Below, in pieces: positions 41,728 to 49,975 of a DNA stretch of 64,000 nucleotides. This stretch comes from Pseudomonadota bacterium (GTDB lineage: Bacteria; Pseudomonadota; Gammaproteobacteria; Xanthomonadales; Rhodanobacteraceae). Position numbers and translations under genes: made by a program. The notes beneath the pieces were generated by a model, which was not told where the DNA came from, made no database searches, and worked only from the letters and a program-made list of their open reading frames with translations. The first letter of the stretch is position 1. Every line of letters starts with the position of its first letter. The stretch is from contig JAEWGO010000007.1 in the NCBI GenBank assembly GCA_023388255.1, forward strand, positions 310,001 to 374,000, written 5' to 3'.

Positions 41728-42936
41728 ATGTCCGATCGCCTGTTGTTGCGCCTCGCCCACGACGGCAGCCTGAGCTGGCTGCGCGCGTCCGGCGCCGTGC
41801 GCGCGGCAGCGGTCGCCGGGACGCCGCCGGCCGACGTGCTTGGAGCGGCCGACGAGATCGTCGTACTGGTGCCGACCGAGGACGTGCTGCTATCCACCAC
41901 GCAACTTGCCGCGCGCAATCGCACGCAATTGCTGCAGGCATTGCCGTACGCGATCGAGGACCAGTTGCTGGCGCCGGCGGAGGAATTGCACTTTGCCGCA
42001 TCGCGCAGCGTGGACGGCCATGTCGGCGTCGCCGTCGTCGCGCGTGCGACCTTGCGCGGCTGGCTCGAACGACTCGCCAGTGCGGGTATTCATCCTGATG
42101 TGCTGCTGCCGGAATCACTGGCATTGCCGCCGACGCCGGAGCAGGCCGGCGTGCTGGTCGAGGACACCCGCGCGATCGTGCGGCTGGCGCCGTGGTCCGC
42201 GTTCGCATGCAGCCTGGGCGAACTGCCGGGATGGCTGGCGCAGATACGTGGCAATGAATCGACGCCGCTGTCGGTGCACGATTTCCGTGCTGCGCCGCCG
42301 CTGGCCTTGCAGGCGCCGGTCGCGGCCTATCACGAACGCCAGCGCGATCCGCTCGCCTGGCTCGCCGGAGGACTGGCGACGCCACCGCTGAACCTGCTCG
42401 AAGGCGAGTTCGCGCCGCGTCGTCGTCGCGCGCGCGACGTGCACTGGTGGCGCGTCGCGGGCGTCCTCGCTGCCGCATGCATCGTGCTCGCGATCGCCGG
42501 GCTCGGTGTCGATGTGCTGCGCCTGTCGCGCGCATCGGCACGGATGGACGCGCAGGCGCAGGACATGTTGCGCAGCGCGTTTCCGGACATCGATGCCGCG
42601 CAACTCTCGCGCCTCAGTCCGCAACAATTGCTGCGCGGGCGGCTCGAACGCATGCAGGGCGGCGCTGATTCCGGCGGACTGCTGCGCGTGCTGGCTGACA
42701 TCGGACCGGTGCTCGCCGGCGTCACGCGCATCCAGACGCGCGGCATGGAATACCGCAACGGCATCCTCGAGCTCGCGCTGCGCGCGCCGGACGTCGCATC
42801 GCTCGACAGCGTGCGCGAACAGCTGGCGGCGGTGCCCGGCATCAAGGCCGAGGTGACTGCCGCAAACTCCGGCACCGACGGCGTCGATGGGCGCATCCGC
42901 ATCGAAGGCGGCACGCCGCGCGGAGTCGCGCCATGA
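41728..42936 (+). CDS. gspL: Type II secretion assembly-platform protein
   Basis: GspL (XpsL) links the cytoplasmic ATPase GspE to the inner-membrane platform. The 402-residue protein has an actin-like cytoplasmic domain (D-E-I-V-V-L-V-P-T-E-D-V-L-L, A-L-P-Y-A-I-E-D-Q-L-L, L-L-P-E-S-L-A-L), one transmembrane helix near residue 250 (V-A-G-V-L-A-A-A-C-I-V-L-A-I-A-G-L) and a periplasmic ferredoxin-like part. The partner gspE is not in this window. It overlaps gspM by ATGA. Confidence 0.94.
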   Translation: MSDRLLLRLAHDGSLSWLRASGAVRAAAVAGTPPADVLGAADEIVVLVPTEDVLLSTTQLAARNRTQLLQALPYAIEDQLLAPAEELHFAASRSVDGHVGVAVVARATLRGWLERLASAGIHPDVLLPESLALPPTPEQAGVLVEDTRAIVRLAPWSAFACSLGELPGWLAQIRGNESTPLSVHDFRAAPPLALQAPVAAYHERQRDPLAWLAGGLATPPLNLLEGEFAPRRRRARDVHWWRVAGVLAAACIVLAIAGLGVDVLRLSRASARMDAQAQDMLRSAFPDIDAAQLSRLSPQQLLRGRLERMQGGADSGGLLRVLADIGPVLAGVTRIQTRGMEYRNGILELALRAPDVASLDSVREQLAAVPGIKAEVTAANSGTDGVDGRIRIEGGTPRGVAP

Positions 42937-43424
42937 TCACCGCGCGCTGGAACGCGCTGGCGCCGAACGAGCGACGCATGCTTGCCGTCGGCGCGCCGCT
43001 GGCCGTGCTGCTGCTGGGTTGGGCATTGGTCTGGCATCCGCTGGCATTGAAGCGCGCGGACCTGCAGCGTCAGGTCGACGAACAGCAGCACGATCTGGCC
43101 GCCTTGCGCGTCGGCGCCGCCGAGGTCGAACGACTGCGTGCGACCGGCACGCGTTCGCGCGCGGATCGACAAGGTCGTTCGCTGCTGGCGCTGGCGGATG
43201 CGACGGCGCGCGGCGAGGGGCTGGAACGCGCGCTGCGGCGAGTCGAGCCGGTCGGTGCGCGCGGCGTCCGCGTCAGCTTCGAGGCGGTGGGATTCGATCC
43301 ACTGGTTGCATGGCTGGAAGGCTTGTCGCGCAACTACGGCGTCGAGGCGAACGATCTTTCCGCGGACCGCGCCGATGGCATCGGTCTCGTCAATGCGCGC
43401 GTGACCTTGCAGGATGCGCCATGA
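42933..43424 (+). CDS. gspM: Type II secretion assembly-platform protein
   Basis: GspM (XpsM) is the bitopic partner of GspL. It has 163 residues: a short cytoplasmic N-terminus with N-E-R-R-M-L, a transmembrane helix (A-P-L-A-V-L-L-L-G-W-A-L-V-W), a coiled-coil-like stretch and a periplasmic domain with F-D-P-L-V-A-W-L-E-G-L. Its stop overlaps the start of a 38-codon open frame of doubtful status. Confidence 0.93.
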   Translation: MITARWNALAPNERRMLAVGAPLAVLLLGWALVWHPLALKRADLQRQVDEQQHDLAALRVGAAEVERLRATGTRSRADRQGRSLLALADATARGEGLERALRRVEPVGARGVRVSFEAVGFDPLVAWLEGLSRNYGVEANDLSADRADGIGLVNARVTLQDAP

Positions 43425-43537
43425 ACGCAGCATGGCGAACGATTCGCGAACACGATGCCAACATGGCGCATGCGATACGTGTTCTGCGCGCGGTTCGGGT
43501 TTGCCCCGGGTTGCGCGCGGAAACGGCGGCGCGCTAG
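43421..43537 (+). CDS. Possible 38-residue small protein between gspM and gspN
   Basis: An ATG overlapping the gspM stop (ATGA, the same junction used by the neighbouring gsp genes) opens 38 codons ending just before gspN. The product is Arg/Ala-rich with no motif or hydrophobic segment. It fills the 151-base gap in an operon whose other junctions mostly overlap, so it may be a remnant of a longer gspM C-terminus, a small coupling peptide, or chance. Confidence 0.25.
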   Translation: MNAAWRTIREHDANMAHAIRVLRAVRVCPGLRAETAAR

Positions 43538-43575
43538 AACGGTCGACTGCAATCCTGACGTACTGAAGAAAGACG

Positions 43576-44340
43576 ATGCGATTCTTGAAGATCATTCTTG
43601 TGGCGCTCGCGTTCGCCACTATCGCGGGTGGCCTGTATCTGTGGCGATTGCCGGCCGAGGTCGGCTATCGCTTCGGCAGCCGCTATCTCGGGCCGGTTGC
43701 ATTGAGTGGCCTGCGCGGAACCGCGTGGGAAGGCCACGCCGACGGCGTCAGCGTGTTCGGCCGCGATCTCGGCGAGGTCGACTGGCATGCGCAGAAGATG
43801 CCGTTGCTCGGCGGCCGCTTCGTCGCGGACGTGCGGCTGAAGGGCGCCGATGTCGACGTCGCCGGCGAAATCGAACGTGGCGGCGGCCGCATCGAAGCGC
43901 GCGACCTGCGCTTCAGCGTGCCGGCCGAACTGCTGGCGCCGCTGTTCGATGCCGACGGCATGAAACTGCTCGGCACGGTCAGCGGCGTCGTCACGCAGGC
44001 GGTGCTGGCGCAGACCCGGCTCAGCGACGTGCATGGCAATGCGCGCTGGAGCCACGCCGGCGTGGCGACCGATGCCGAGACGCGCCTGCCCGACGTGCTG
44101 GCGGAATTCGCGTCTCAAGCGGATGGCAGCGTCGCTGGCAGCGTGCGCGACGACGGCAGCGGCGATCTGGTGATCGACGGCACGTTCACCGTTCGCATCG
44201 GGGCGTTCGACGCGCTGGCGACTTTGCGCGCGCGCAACGACAACGCCAATGTCGCCGAAATGTTGCGCCACGTCGGCGAATCGCAGCCGGATGGCTCGAC
44301 CCGATTGCAGGTCCATAGCCAGAGCCTGAAGGTCTTTTGA
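43576..44340 (+). CDS. gspN: Type II secretion protein N
   Basis: GspN (XpsN) is a 254-residue inner-membrane-anchored periplasmic protein of the type II system. An N-terminal membrane helix (I-I-L-V-A-L-A-F-A-T-I-A-G-G-L-Y-L) is followed by an all-beta domain with G-L-R-G-T-A-W-E-G-H-A-D-G and L-G-E-V-D-W-H-A. In Xanthomonas the XpsN protein bridges XpsL/M to the secretin XpsD. Here the expected gspD does not follow; the next gene is a phosphatase two bases later. Confidence 0.88.
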   Translation: MRFLKIILVALAFATIAGGLYLWRLPAEVGYRFGSRYLGPVALSGLRGTAWEGHADGVSVFGRDLGEVDWHAQKMPLLGGRFVADVRLKGADVDVAGEIERGGGRIEARDLRFSVPAELLAPLFDADGMKLLGTVSGVVTQAVLAQTRLSDVHGNARWSHAGVATDAETRLPDVLAEFASQADGSVAGSVRDDGSGDLVIDGTFTVRIGAFDALATLRARNDNANVAEMLRHVGESQPDGSTRLQVHSQSLKVF

Positions 44341-44342
44341 GC

Positions 44343-45146
44343 ATGGCCGCCGATTTCCTCGCGCAGGCGCTCTCCGCCGCGCAGCGCGCGGCGGACGCGG
44401 CTGAGGCGTTGATCGCGCCGCGTTATCGTGCGCAGGACTTTTCGGTCGACACCAAAGCCGACGCGACGCCGGTGACCGAAGCCGATCGCGAGGCGGAAGC
44501 CGCGATCAAGCGCGTTTTGCGCGCCGAGTTTCCGAGGCATGCCTTCTTCGGCGAAGAAGAAGGCCGTGAGGGCGACGGCGATTTCCTCTGGCTGATCGAT
44601 CCGATCGACGGCACCAAGGCCTTCGTGCGCGGCTATCCGATGTTCTCGACGCAAATCGCGCTGATGCATGCCGGCGAACTCGTGCTCGGCGTGTCGGCCG
44701 CGGGCGAATATGGCGAACGCGCCTGGGCCGTGCGTGGTGGTGGTACGTTCCTGCGCATGCGCGATGGCGAGGTACGGCGCATCGCGGTTTCCGACGCGAC
44801 CGAATTTGGCCCGAAGGCCGCAATTTCGACCGGCAACTTGAAATCGCTGGCGTCCTCGCCGGCGCGCTGGAATGTCTATGCCGATCTCGTGCGCGGCGTG
44901 GGCCGCATCCGTGGCTATGGCGACTTCCTGCACTACCACCTGCTCGCGCGTGGTGCGATCGATCTGGTCATCGAATCCGACCTCAACATCCTCGATATCG
45001 CGCCGCTGGTGGTGATCGTGCGCGAAGCCGGTGGCGTCTTCACCGACCTCGCCGGCGCCGCGATTGGCCTCGACACACGCAGCGCGCTCGCCGGCGCACC
45101 GGCCCTGCATGCGCAGGCGTTGGCGATGTTCGCCTCCGCCGGCTGA
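44343..45146 (+). CDS. Histidinol-phosphatase-like inositol monophosphatase family enzyme
   Basis: This is a 267-residue cytoplasmic Mg2+/Li+-type phosphatase. The metal ligands are in G-E-E-E-G (about 70-74) and L-I-D-P-I-D-G-T (84-91), with a third in D-L-N-I-L-D-I-A-P-L near the C-terminus. It resembles HisN-type histidinol phosphatases more than SuhB, but inositol monophosphatase activity remains possible. It starts two bases after gspN, so it is transcribed with the secretion operon although the roles look unrelated. Confidence 0.85.
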   Translation: MAADFLAQALSAAQRAADAAEALIAPRYRAQDFSVDTKADATPVTEADREAEAAIKRVLRAEFPRHAFFGEEEGREGDGDFLWLIDPIDGTKAFVRGYPMFSTQIALMHAGELVLGVSAAGEYGERAWAVRGGGTFLRMRDGEVRRIAVSDATEFGPKAAISTGNLKSLASSPARWNVYADLVRGVGRIRGYGDFLHYHLLARGAIDLVIESDLNILDIAPLVVIVREAGGVFTDLAGAAIGLDTRSALAGAPALHAQALAMFASAG

Positions 45147-45202
45147 GCCGTCGCGGCGCAAGCCCGTCGCGCATCCGTCACGGCATCGCCAGCCTCGCGC
45201 GC

Positions 45203-45208
45203 TACAAT
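45203..45208 (+). promoter_or_regulatory. Putative -10 element of nudE (leaderless)
   Basis: TACAAT ends six bases before the nudE ATG, so transcription would begin at the start codon. No Shine-Dalgarno sequence is present. Confidence 0.5.
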
Positions 45209-45214
45209 CGCGGC

Positions 45215-45775
45215 ATGCCCAAGCCACCTGTCATCCACGCGACGCGCACGGCCGACGCCAGCCTGTTCCTGCACGCCGAGGAAGTGGACCTCGAGTTCTC
45301 CAACGGCGAACGCCGCACCTTCGAGCGCCTGAAAGGCTCGGGCCGCGGTGCCGTGATCATCGTGCCGATGCGCGACGACGACACCGTGCTGCTGGTGCGC
45401 GAGTACGCGGTCGGCATCGATCGCTACGAACTCGGCCTGCCGAGGGGGCGGCTCGATCACGGCGAAACCGTCGAGCAGGGCGCCGATCGCGAATTGAAGG
45501 AAGAGGTCGGATTCGGTGCGCGCGAGCTGCATGTGCTCGCCAACCTGTCGGTCTCGCCGGCCTACATGAGCGCGATGGCGCATGTCGTCATCGCGCGGCA
45601 GCTCTATCCCGAGCGCCTCGTCGGCGACGAACCGGAGCCGCTCGAAGTCGTGCCATGGAAGCTGTCGCAACTGCATCTGCTGCTCGCCGAGCCGGACGTG
45701 ACCGACGGCCGCTCGATCGCCGCGCTGTTCATCGCGCGCGAATACCTCGCCGGCCGCTACAGGCCGCAGCGATGA
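45215..45775 (+). CDS. nudE: ADP-compounds hydrolase NudE (Nudix)
   Basis: NudE cleaves ADP-ribose, NADH and diadenosine polyphosphates. The 186-residue protein contains the Nudix box G-R-L-D-H-G-E-T-V-E-Q-G-A-D-R-E-L-K-E-E-V-G (all conserved Glu present), and the NudE-type N-terminus with G-A-V-I-I-V-P and R-E-Y-A-V-G-I-D-R-Y-E-L-G-L-P-R-G. Its stop overlaps the cysQ start (ATGA). The nudE-cysQ-mazG order groups housekeeping nucleotide phosphohydrolases. Confidence 0.93.
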   Translation: MPKPPVIHATRTADASLFLHAEEVDLEFSNGERRTFERLKGSGRGAVIIVPMRDDDTVLLVREYAVGIDRYELGLPRGRLDHGETVEQGADRELKEEVGFGARELHVLANLSVSPAYMSAMAHVVIARQLYPERLVGDEPEPLEVVPWKLSQLHLLLAEPDVTDGRSIAALFIAREYLAGRYRPQR

Positions 45776-46569
45776 GCGCCAACCTCGAACGTCTCGCGCG
45801 CGGCGCCGGCGACATCGCCAGGCGCGCGGCGGCGGCAATCCTCGACGTGTACGGCTCCGATTTCGCGGTCGAGCACAAGGACGACCACTCGCCGCTGACC
45901 GCGGCCGATCTCGCCGCGCATCGCGTGATCGTCGCCGGTTTGCACGAACTGGCGCCGGAGCTGCCGGTGCTGTCGGAGGAATCGGCCGACATCGCATGGA
46001 GCGAGCGTTCGCGCTGGACGCGCTACTGGCTGGTCGATCCGCTCGACGGCACGCGCGAGTTCGTCAAACGCAACGGCGAGTTCACCGTGAACATCGCGCT
46101 GATCGACGACCATCGTCCGCTACTCGGCGTCGTGCAGACGCCGGTCACCGGCGAACTCGCCTGCGCCTGGGAAGGCGGCGGTGCCTGGTTGACCGATGCG
46201 GACGGCAAGTCGCGACACGTGCGCACGCGCCGCCGCGGATCGCCGCTGCTGGTCGCCGGCAGTCGTTCGCACGCGTCCGAACACGAAACCGACCTGCTCG
46301 CGCGGCTCGGTCCTTGCGCGAAGCTGCCGCTTGGTTCCTCGCTGAAGTTCGTGCGCATCGCCGCCGCCGAAGCGGATCTGTATCTGCGCCTCGGCCCGAC
46401 TTCCGAATGGGATACGGCAGCCGGCCAGTGCGTGCTCGAACAGGCCGGCGGCGCGGTGCTCGATTTTGCCGGACGGCCGTTCCGCTACAACACGCGCGAT
46501 TCGCTGCTCAATCCGGATTTCTTCGCAGTCGGCGATCGCGACGCGGACTGGTCGGCGTTGTTGGCGTGA
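45772..46569 (+). CDS. cysQ: 3'(2'),5'-bisphosphate nucleotidase
   Basis: CysQ removes the 3' phosphate from PAP/PAPS, by-products of sulfate assimilation. It has 265 residues with the metal-binding S-E-E-S (68-71), W-L-V-D-P-L-D-G-T-R-E-F (86-97) and the C-terminal G-P-T-S-E-W-D-T-A-A-G-Q motif, diagnostic of CysQ within the inositol phosphatase superfamily. Translation is probably coupled to nudE. A heptamer repeat and REP hairpin follow its stop. Confidence 0.95.
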   Translation: MSANLERLARGAGDIARRAAAAILDVYGSDFAVEHKDDHSPLTAADLAAHRVIVAGLHELAPELPVLSEESADIAWSERSRWTRYWLVDPLDGTREFVKRNGEFTVNIALIDDHRPLLGVVQTPVTGELACAWEGGGAWLTDADGKSRHVRTRRRGSPLLVAGSRSHASEHETDLLARLGPCAKLPLGSSLKFVRIAAAEADLYLRLGPTSEWDTAAGQCVLEQAGGAVLDFAGRPFRYNTRDSLLNPDFFAVGDRDADWSALLA

Positions 46570-46610
46570 GACGTGAGACATGGCGTGACGCTGGGTCATG
46601 CTTGAAGGTC

Positions 46611-46690
46611 CGTCATCCCGGCGCAGGCCGGGATCCAGTTTTTCAGGTGTTCGTCGAAGAAACTGGACCCCGGCCTGCGCCGGGGTGACG
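46611..46690. repeat. REP-type inverted repeat pair (GTCATCCCGGCGCAGGCCGGGATCCAG family)
   Basis: CGTCATCCCGGCGCAGGCCG (46611-46630) leads into GGATCCAGTTTTT, and the inverted arm AACTGGACCCCGGCCTGCGC with GGGGTGACG follows at 46660-46690. The arms are about 29 bases each and each contains its own smaller palindrome, as in REPINs. A related single unit is at 63511-63546. Confidence 0.85.
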
Positions 46691-46752
46691 AGATCGCGTG
46701 CTTTTACGTTTCACCTCTACGTCTCGCTTCTCGCATTGATCGACTCCATCCC

Positions 46753-47568
46753 ATGACCGTATCCCCGAGCCTCGCCATCGCCGACCTCCTCGTCATCATG
46801 GCGCGCCTGCGCGATCGCGATCACGGTTGCCCGTGGGACGTCGAACAGACCTTCGAAACGATCGCGCCGTACACGATCGAGGAAGCTTACGAAGTCGCCG
46901 ATGCGATCGATCGACGCGACTACGCGCATCTGCGCGACGAACTCGGCGACTTGCTGCTGCAAGTCGTTTTCCATGCGCGCATGGCCGAGGAAGCCGGGCA
47001 TTTCGCGTTCGACGATGTCGTCGCCGCGATCTGCGACAAGATGATCCGGCGCCATCCGCATGTGTTCGGCGATGTCGAAGTCGCCGCGTCGGCCGACGCC
47101 CAGCTCGCCAACTGGGAAGAACTGAAGGCGGGCGAACGCGCGGCGCAGGGCGACGAAGACAGCAGCGCGCTCGCAGGGATTTCGCGCGGCACGCCGGAAT
47201 GGCAACGCGCGCTGAAGCTGCAGAAGAAGGCGGCGCGGGTCGGCTTCGACTGGCCCGACGTGAATCCGGTGTTCGACAAGCTGCACGAGGAAATCGACGA
47301 GGTGCGTGCCGAGTTCGCGAATGGCTCCGACGCCGCACGCCTGACCGACGAGATCGGCGATGTGCTGTTCGTCTGCGTCAACCTCGCGCGGCATGCGAAG
47401 GTCGATGTTTCGCAGGCACTGCGCCACGCGAATGCGAAGTTCGAGCGTCGCTTCCGGCGCATGGAAACGCTGGCTGCGGAGCGCGGCGAAGCGCTTGCCG
47501 GCAAACCGCTGGGCGAGCAGGATGCGTTGTGGGACGCCGCCAAGGCCGAGGAAAAGCGGCTCCGCTGA
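46753..47568 (+). CDS. mazG: Nucleoside triphosphate pyrophosphohydrolase
   Basis: MazG hydrolyses (d)NTPs to monophosphates and lowers (p)ppGpp signalling. It has 271 residues with two MazG domains. The first has C-P-W-D-V-E-Q-T, I-E-E-A-Y-E-V-A-D-A-I and L-R-D-E-L-G-D-L-L-L-Q-V-V-F-H; the second has V-G-F-D-W-P-D and L-H-E-E-I-D-E-V with L-T-D-E-I-G-D-V-L-F-V-C-V-N-L-A-R. The EExxE and ExxD metal ligands are present in both. Confidence 0.96.
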   Translation: MTVSPSLAIADLLVIMARLRDRDHGCPWDVEQTFETIAPYTIEEAYEVADAIDRRDYAHLRDELGDLLLQVVFHARMAEEAGHFAFDDVVAAICDKMIRRHPHVFGDVEVAASADAQLANWEELKAGERAAQGDEDSSALAGISRGTPEWQRALKLQKKAARVGFDWPDVNPVFDKLHEEIDEVRAEFANGSDAARLTDEIGDVLFVCVNLARHAKVDVSQALRHANAKFERRFRRMETLAAERGEALAGKPLGEQDALWDAAKAEEKRLR

Positions 47569-47732
47569 GCGGCATCCAGCGCTTCGTGCGCGCCGCGCCG
47601 CATGGCGCCGATGGTGTGGGGCGGCATCCGATGTCGCATTCCGCCGTCTTTTCACGTTTGCTGGAAGTGATCAGCCCGCGCGTTGGCGTACTTGCGCCGC
47701 GTGCACAATCCACGCCAGACGGGAGAAAGTCC

Positions 47733-48848
47733 ATGTTGCGCACCGCGGTCATCGCCCTGTTCGCAGTCCCGCTGAGTTTGCACGATGCGCTGGCGGCGAA
47801 CGCCGTCGTCTCGCCGCCCACCTGCAACGAGAGCGGCTTCGATGCCGCACTCGCCACCGTCGACGGCAGCGGCGGTGGAACGCTCACGTTCAATTGCGGC
47901 ACAGCGACGATCGCTTTCTCCAACTACAAGCAGATCGCACATGCCGTCACCATCGACGGCGGCGGCGCCATCACGCTCGATGGTGGCAATGCGACGCCCC
48001 TGTTCCAGTGCCATGCCAGTTCGGCGGTGATCCTGCGCCGCATCACCGTGCAGCATGGCGTGATGGGCGCGGCGCATCCGTTGGAGAACTTCGGCACGCT
48101 CACCCTCGATCGCGTGCGCGTGTTGAACAATGTCTCGACAGACAGCGCGGTCGTGAACTACGGCACCCTTGTCGTGCAGGGCAGCACGTTCAGCGGCAAC
48201 CTCGCCAACGGCAGCGGCAAGGATGGCGGCGCCATCAACCATTCAGGCGATTTCCTGCGCGTCAGCGCAAGCACCTTCAACGGCAACGGTGCGCAACGCA
48301 ATGGCGGCGCCATCTTCAGCTCAGCGGCGATGAACGTGGTCAATTCGACCTTCAATGCCAACATCGCCGGTTCCGGCGGTGGCGCGATCTTCCAGAACGG
48401 CAGCGGCGACAGCGTCGTCACTCATGCGACCATCGTCGGCAACAGTGGCACTTATGGCGCCGGGCTCTACAACGAGGGCAGTTCCAGCGGCACGCTGACG
48501 ATCTCGCGCTCGATCGTGAGCGCCAACACCACCGGCAACTGCGACGGCGTGCTTGCGACCGGCGGCTACAATCTCAGCAACGGTACCGGTTGCGGCGGCG
48601 TATTCACCGGCCCCGGCGACCTGATCAACCAGACGCTGACGATGGGAGCGCTGGTCAGCAACGGTGGCCCGACGCAGACGATGCTGCCGGCGGCGGGCAA
48701 TCCAGCGATCAATCACATCCCCAACGCGCAATGCCGGATTCCGGCCGACCAGCGCGGCGGCGGACGTCCGTTTGGCGCGGGTTGCGACAGCGGAGCGGTC
48801 GAGGTCGGCGCGACCCTGGACCTGATCTTCTACGACGGATTCGAATGA
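47733..48848 (+). CDS. Secreted beta-helix (choice-of-anchor Q / Pmp-like) protein with IFYDGFE tail
   Basis: This is a 371-residue exported protein; GGGAGA lies seven bases before ATG 47733 and the signal peptide covers about residues 1-22. The body is a right-handed parallel beta-helix with polymorphic-membrane-protein-like turns such as G-G-A-I-N-H-S-G, N-G-G-A-I-F-S-S and S-G-G-G-A-I-F-Q-N-G. The C-terminal D-Q-R-G-G-G-R-P-F-G-A-G-C-D-S-G-A-V-E matches the choice-of-anchor Q pattern. The very last residues are D-L-I-F-Y-D-G-F-E. Function is unknown; surface location is inferred. Confidence 0.82.
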   Translation: MLRTAVIALFAVPLSLHDALAANAVVSPPTCNESGFDAALATVDGSGGGTLTFNCGTATIAFSNYKQIAHAVTIDGGGAITLDGGNATPLFQCHASSAVILRRITVQHGVMGAAHPLENFGTLTLDRVRVLNNVSTDSAVVNYGTLVVQGSTFSGNLANGSGKDGGAINHSGDFLRVSASTFNGNGAQRNGGAIFSSAAMNVVNSTFNANIAGSGGGAIFQNGSGDSVVTHATIVGNSGTYGAGLYNEGSSSGTLTISRSIVSANTTGNCDGVLATGGYNLSNGTGCGGVFTGPGDLINQTLTMGALVSNGGPTQTMLPAAGNPAINHIPNAQCRIPADQRGGGRPFGAGCDSGAVEVGATLDLIFYDGFE

Positions 48849-48919
48849 CGGCGATTTTCGTCCAGCCGATCGTCCCGGCATCCGGCTGATCCAGCGGCGC
48901 GCGCAACAGCCGAAACGAA

Positions 48920-48950
48920 AAGGCCCGCGCGTTCGAGTCGCGCGGGCCTT
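48920..48950 (-). terminator. Terminator between convergent genes
   Basis: AAGGCCCGCGCG and CGCGCGGGCCTT form a perfect 12-bp stem with a 7-base loop. On the minus strand a T-rich tail (TTTCGTTTCGG) follows, fitting termination of the gene at 48980. It may act in both directions. Confidence 0.75.
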
Positions 48951-48979
48951 GCCATGCAGCTGATGCGAATTCGGCGAAG

Positions 48980-49723
48980 TTACTTCGCGCAGGCCTTGCC
49001 GTGCGAAGCATGTGCGCCCTTGGCGATCGCATCCGCCTCGGACATGTATTCGCCTTGCTTGGTCTTGCCATAGTAGCGGTCGTCCGCGCAGTGGTAGACC
49101 TTCGACTCGGTGTTGACCCACACCTTGCCGGCGCCGCCGCCGGGCGCGGCGGTCCGCGATTCCGGCGCCATTGCGGTGGGAGCGGTGCTGCGGCTCGGCA
49201 TTGCGGGTGCGGCAGCGGGTGCGGGTGACGCCGGCATGGCGGCAGGAGGCATCGTCGCGGTCGGGGCGGTCGTGTGGGCTGGCATCGCAGCCGAAGCGGG
49301 CGATGCCGCGCTCGTCGCGCCGTACCATTCCTTCACGCCCTTGTGGCCGCGGCAGGCACCCTTCTTCTCGGCGCCGGAATAGTAGGTGCCATCCTTGCAC
49401 AGGCCGGTCGAGCCAGCGGGTGCCGTTGCCGGGGACGCCGCAGCGGGAGCCGCAGCCGCGGTTTCGGTGTCGGCCCTGGATTTGCGGCGTGACGCCTTCG
49501 TTTCCGTCGCGGCGGTTCCGGTCGATGCCGCAGTCGCGGCACCGTACCACTCCTTCACACCCTGATGGCCGCGGCAGGCGCCTTTCTTGGTTTCGCCGGA
49601 ATAGTAGCTGCCGTCCTTGCATAGGCCGGTGGTGCCTGCGGGCGCGGTGGCGGGCGCTTGCGCATGGGCGCTCAGGGCGATGAGGAATCCCAGACTTGCC
49701 AGTGACATGAACACAGCTTTCAT
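48980..49723 (-). CDS. Exported DUF3761-type repeat protein
   Basis: This 247-residue protein has an ideal AAGGAGA Shine-Dalgarno sequence and a signal peptide (about 1-22, ending A-H-A-Q-A). Two nearly identical modules, G-L-C-K-D-G-[ST]-Y-Y-S-G followed by K-K-G-A-C-R-G-H-[QK]-G-V-K-E-W-Y-G, sit near residues 33-61 and 107-135 in Ala/Pro/Thr-rich linkers. A third Cys-containing module with V-Y-H-C-A-D-D-R-Y-Y-G-K-T-K-Q-G-E-Y-M ends the protein. This is a small-domain periplasmic or secreted protein; I cannot assign a function. Confidence 0.78.
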   Translation of the reverse strand: MKAVFMSLASLGFLIALSAHAQAPATAPAGTTGLCKDGSYYSGETKKGACRGHQGVKEWYGAATAASTGTAATETKASRRKSRADTETAAAAPAAASPATAPAGSTGLCKDGTYYSGAEKKGACRGHKGVKEWYGATSAASPASAAMPAHTTAPTATMPPAAMPASPAPAAAPAMPSRSTAPTAMAPESRTAAPGGGAGKVWVNTESKVYHCADDRYYGKTKQGEYMSEADAIAKGAHASHGKACAK

Positions 49724-49975
49724 TTCACTTCTCCTTGACAGGATTTGATGGACTGCCGCGTTCCGGATGGAAGCGCGCGCGCAGCATGCCAGAAGAAATA
49801 TGAACGCGGCGCTGCCTGTCGCCCAAGCGGATCGCCTGCATGCATCGTTAGTCGCGCGTGGGCGTCCCGCCCGAGCGGATGGTGCTCAGCAGCGGGCGAA
49901 ATGGACGAAACGGGCGAACCGCGGGCCGCGTCGATCGTGCGGCGGCACGACAACGCGGCCCAATGGCGGTGGTGA

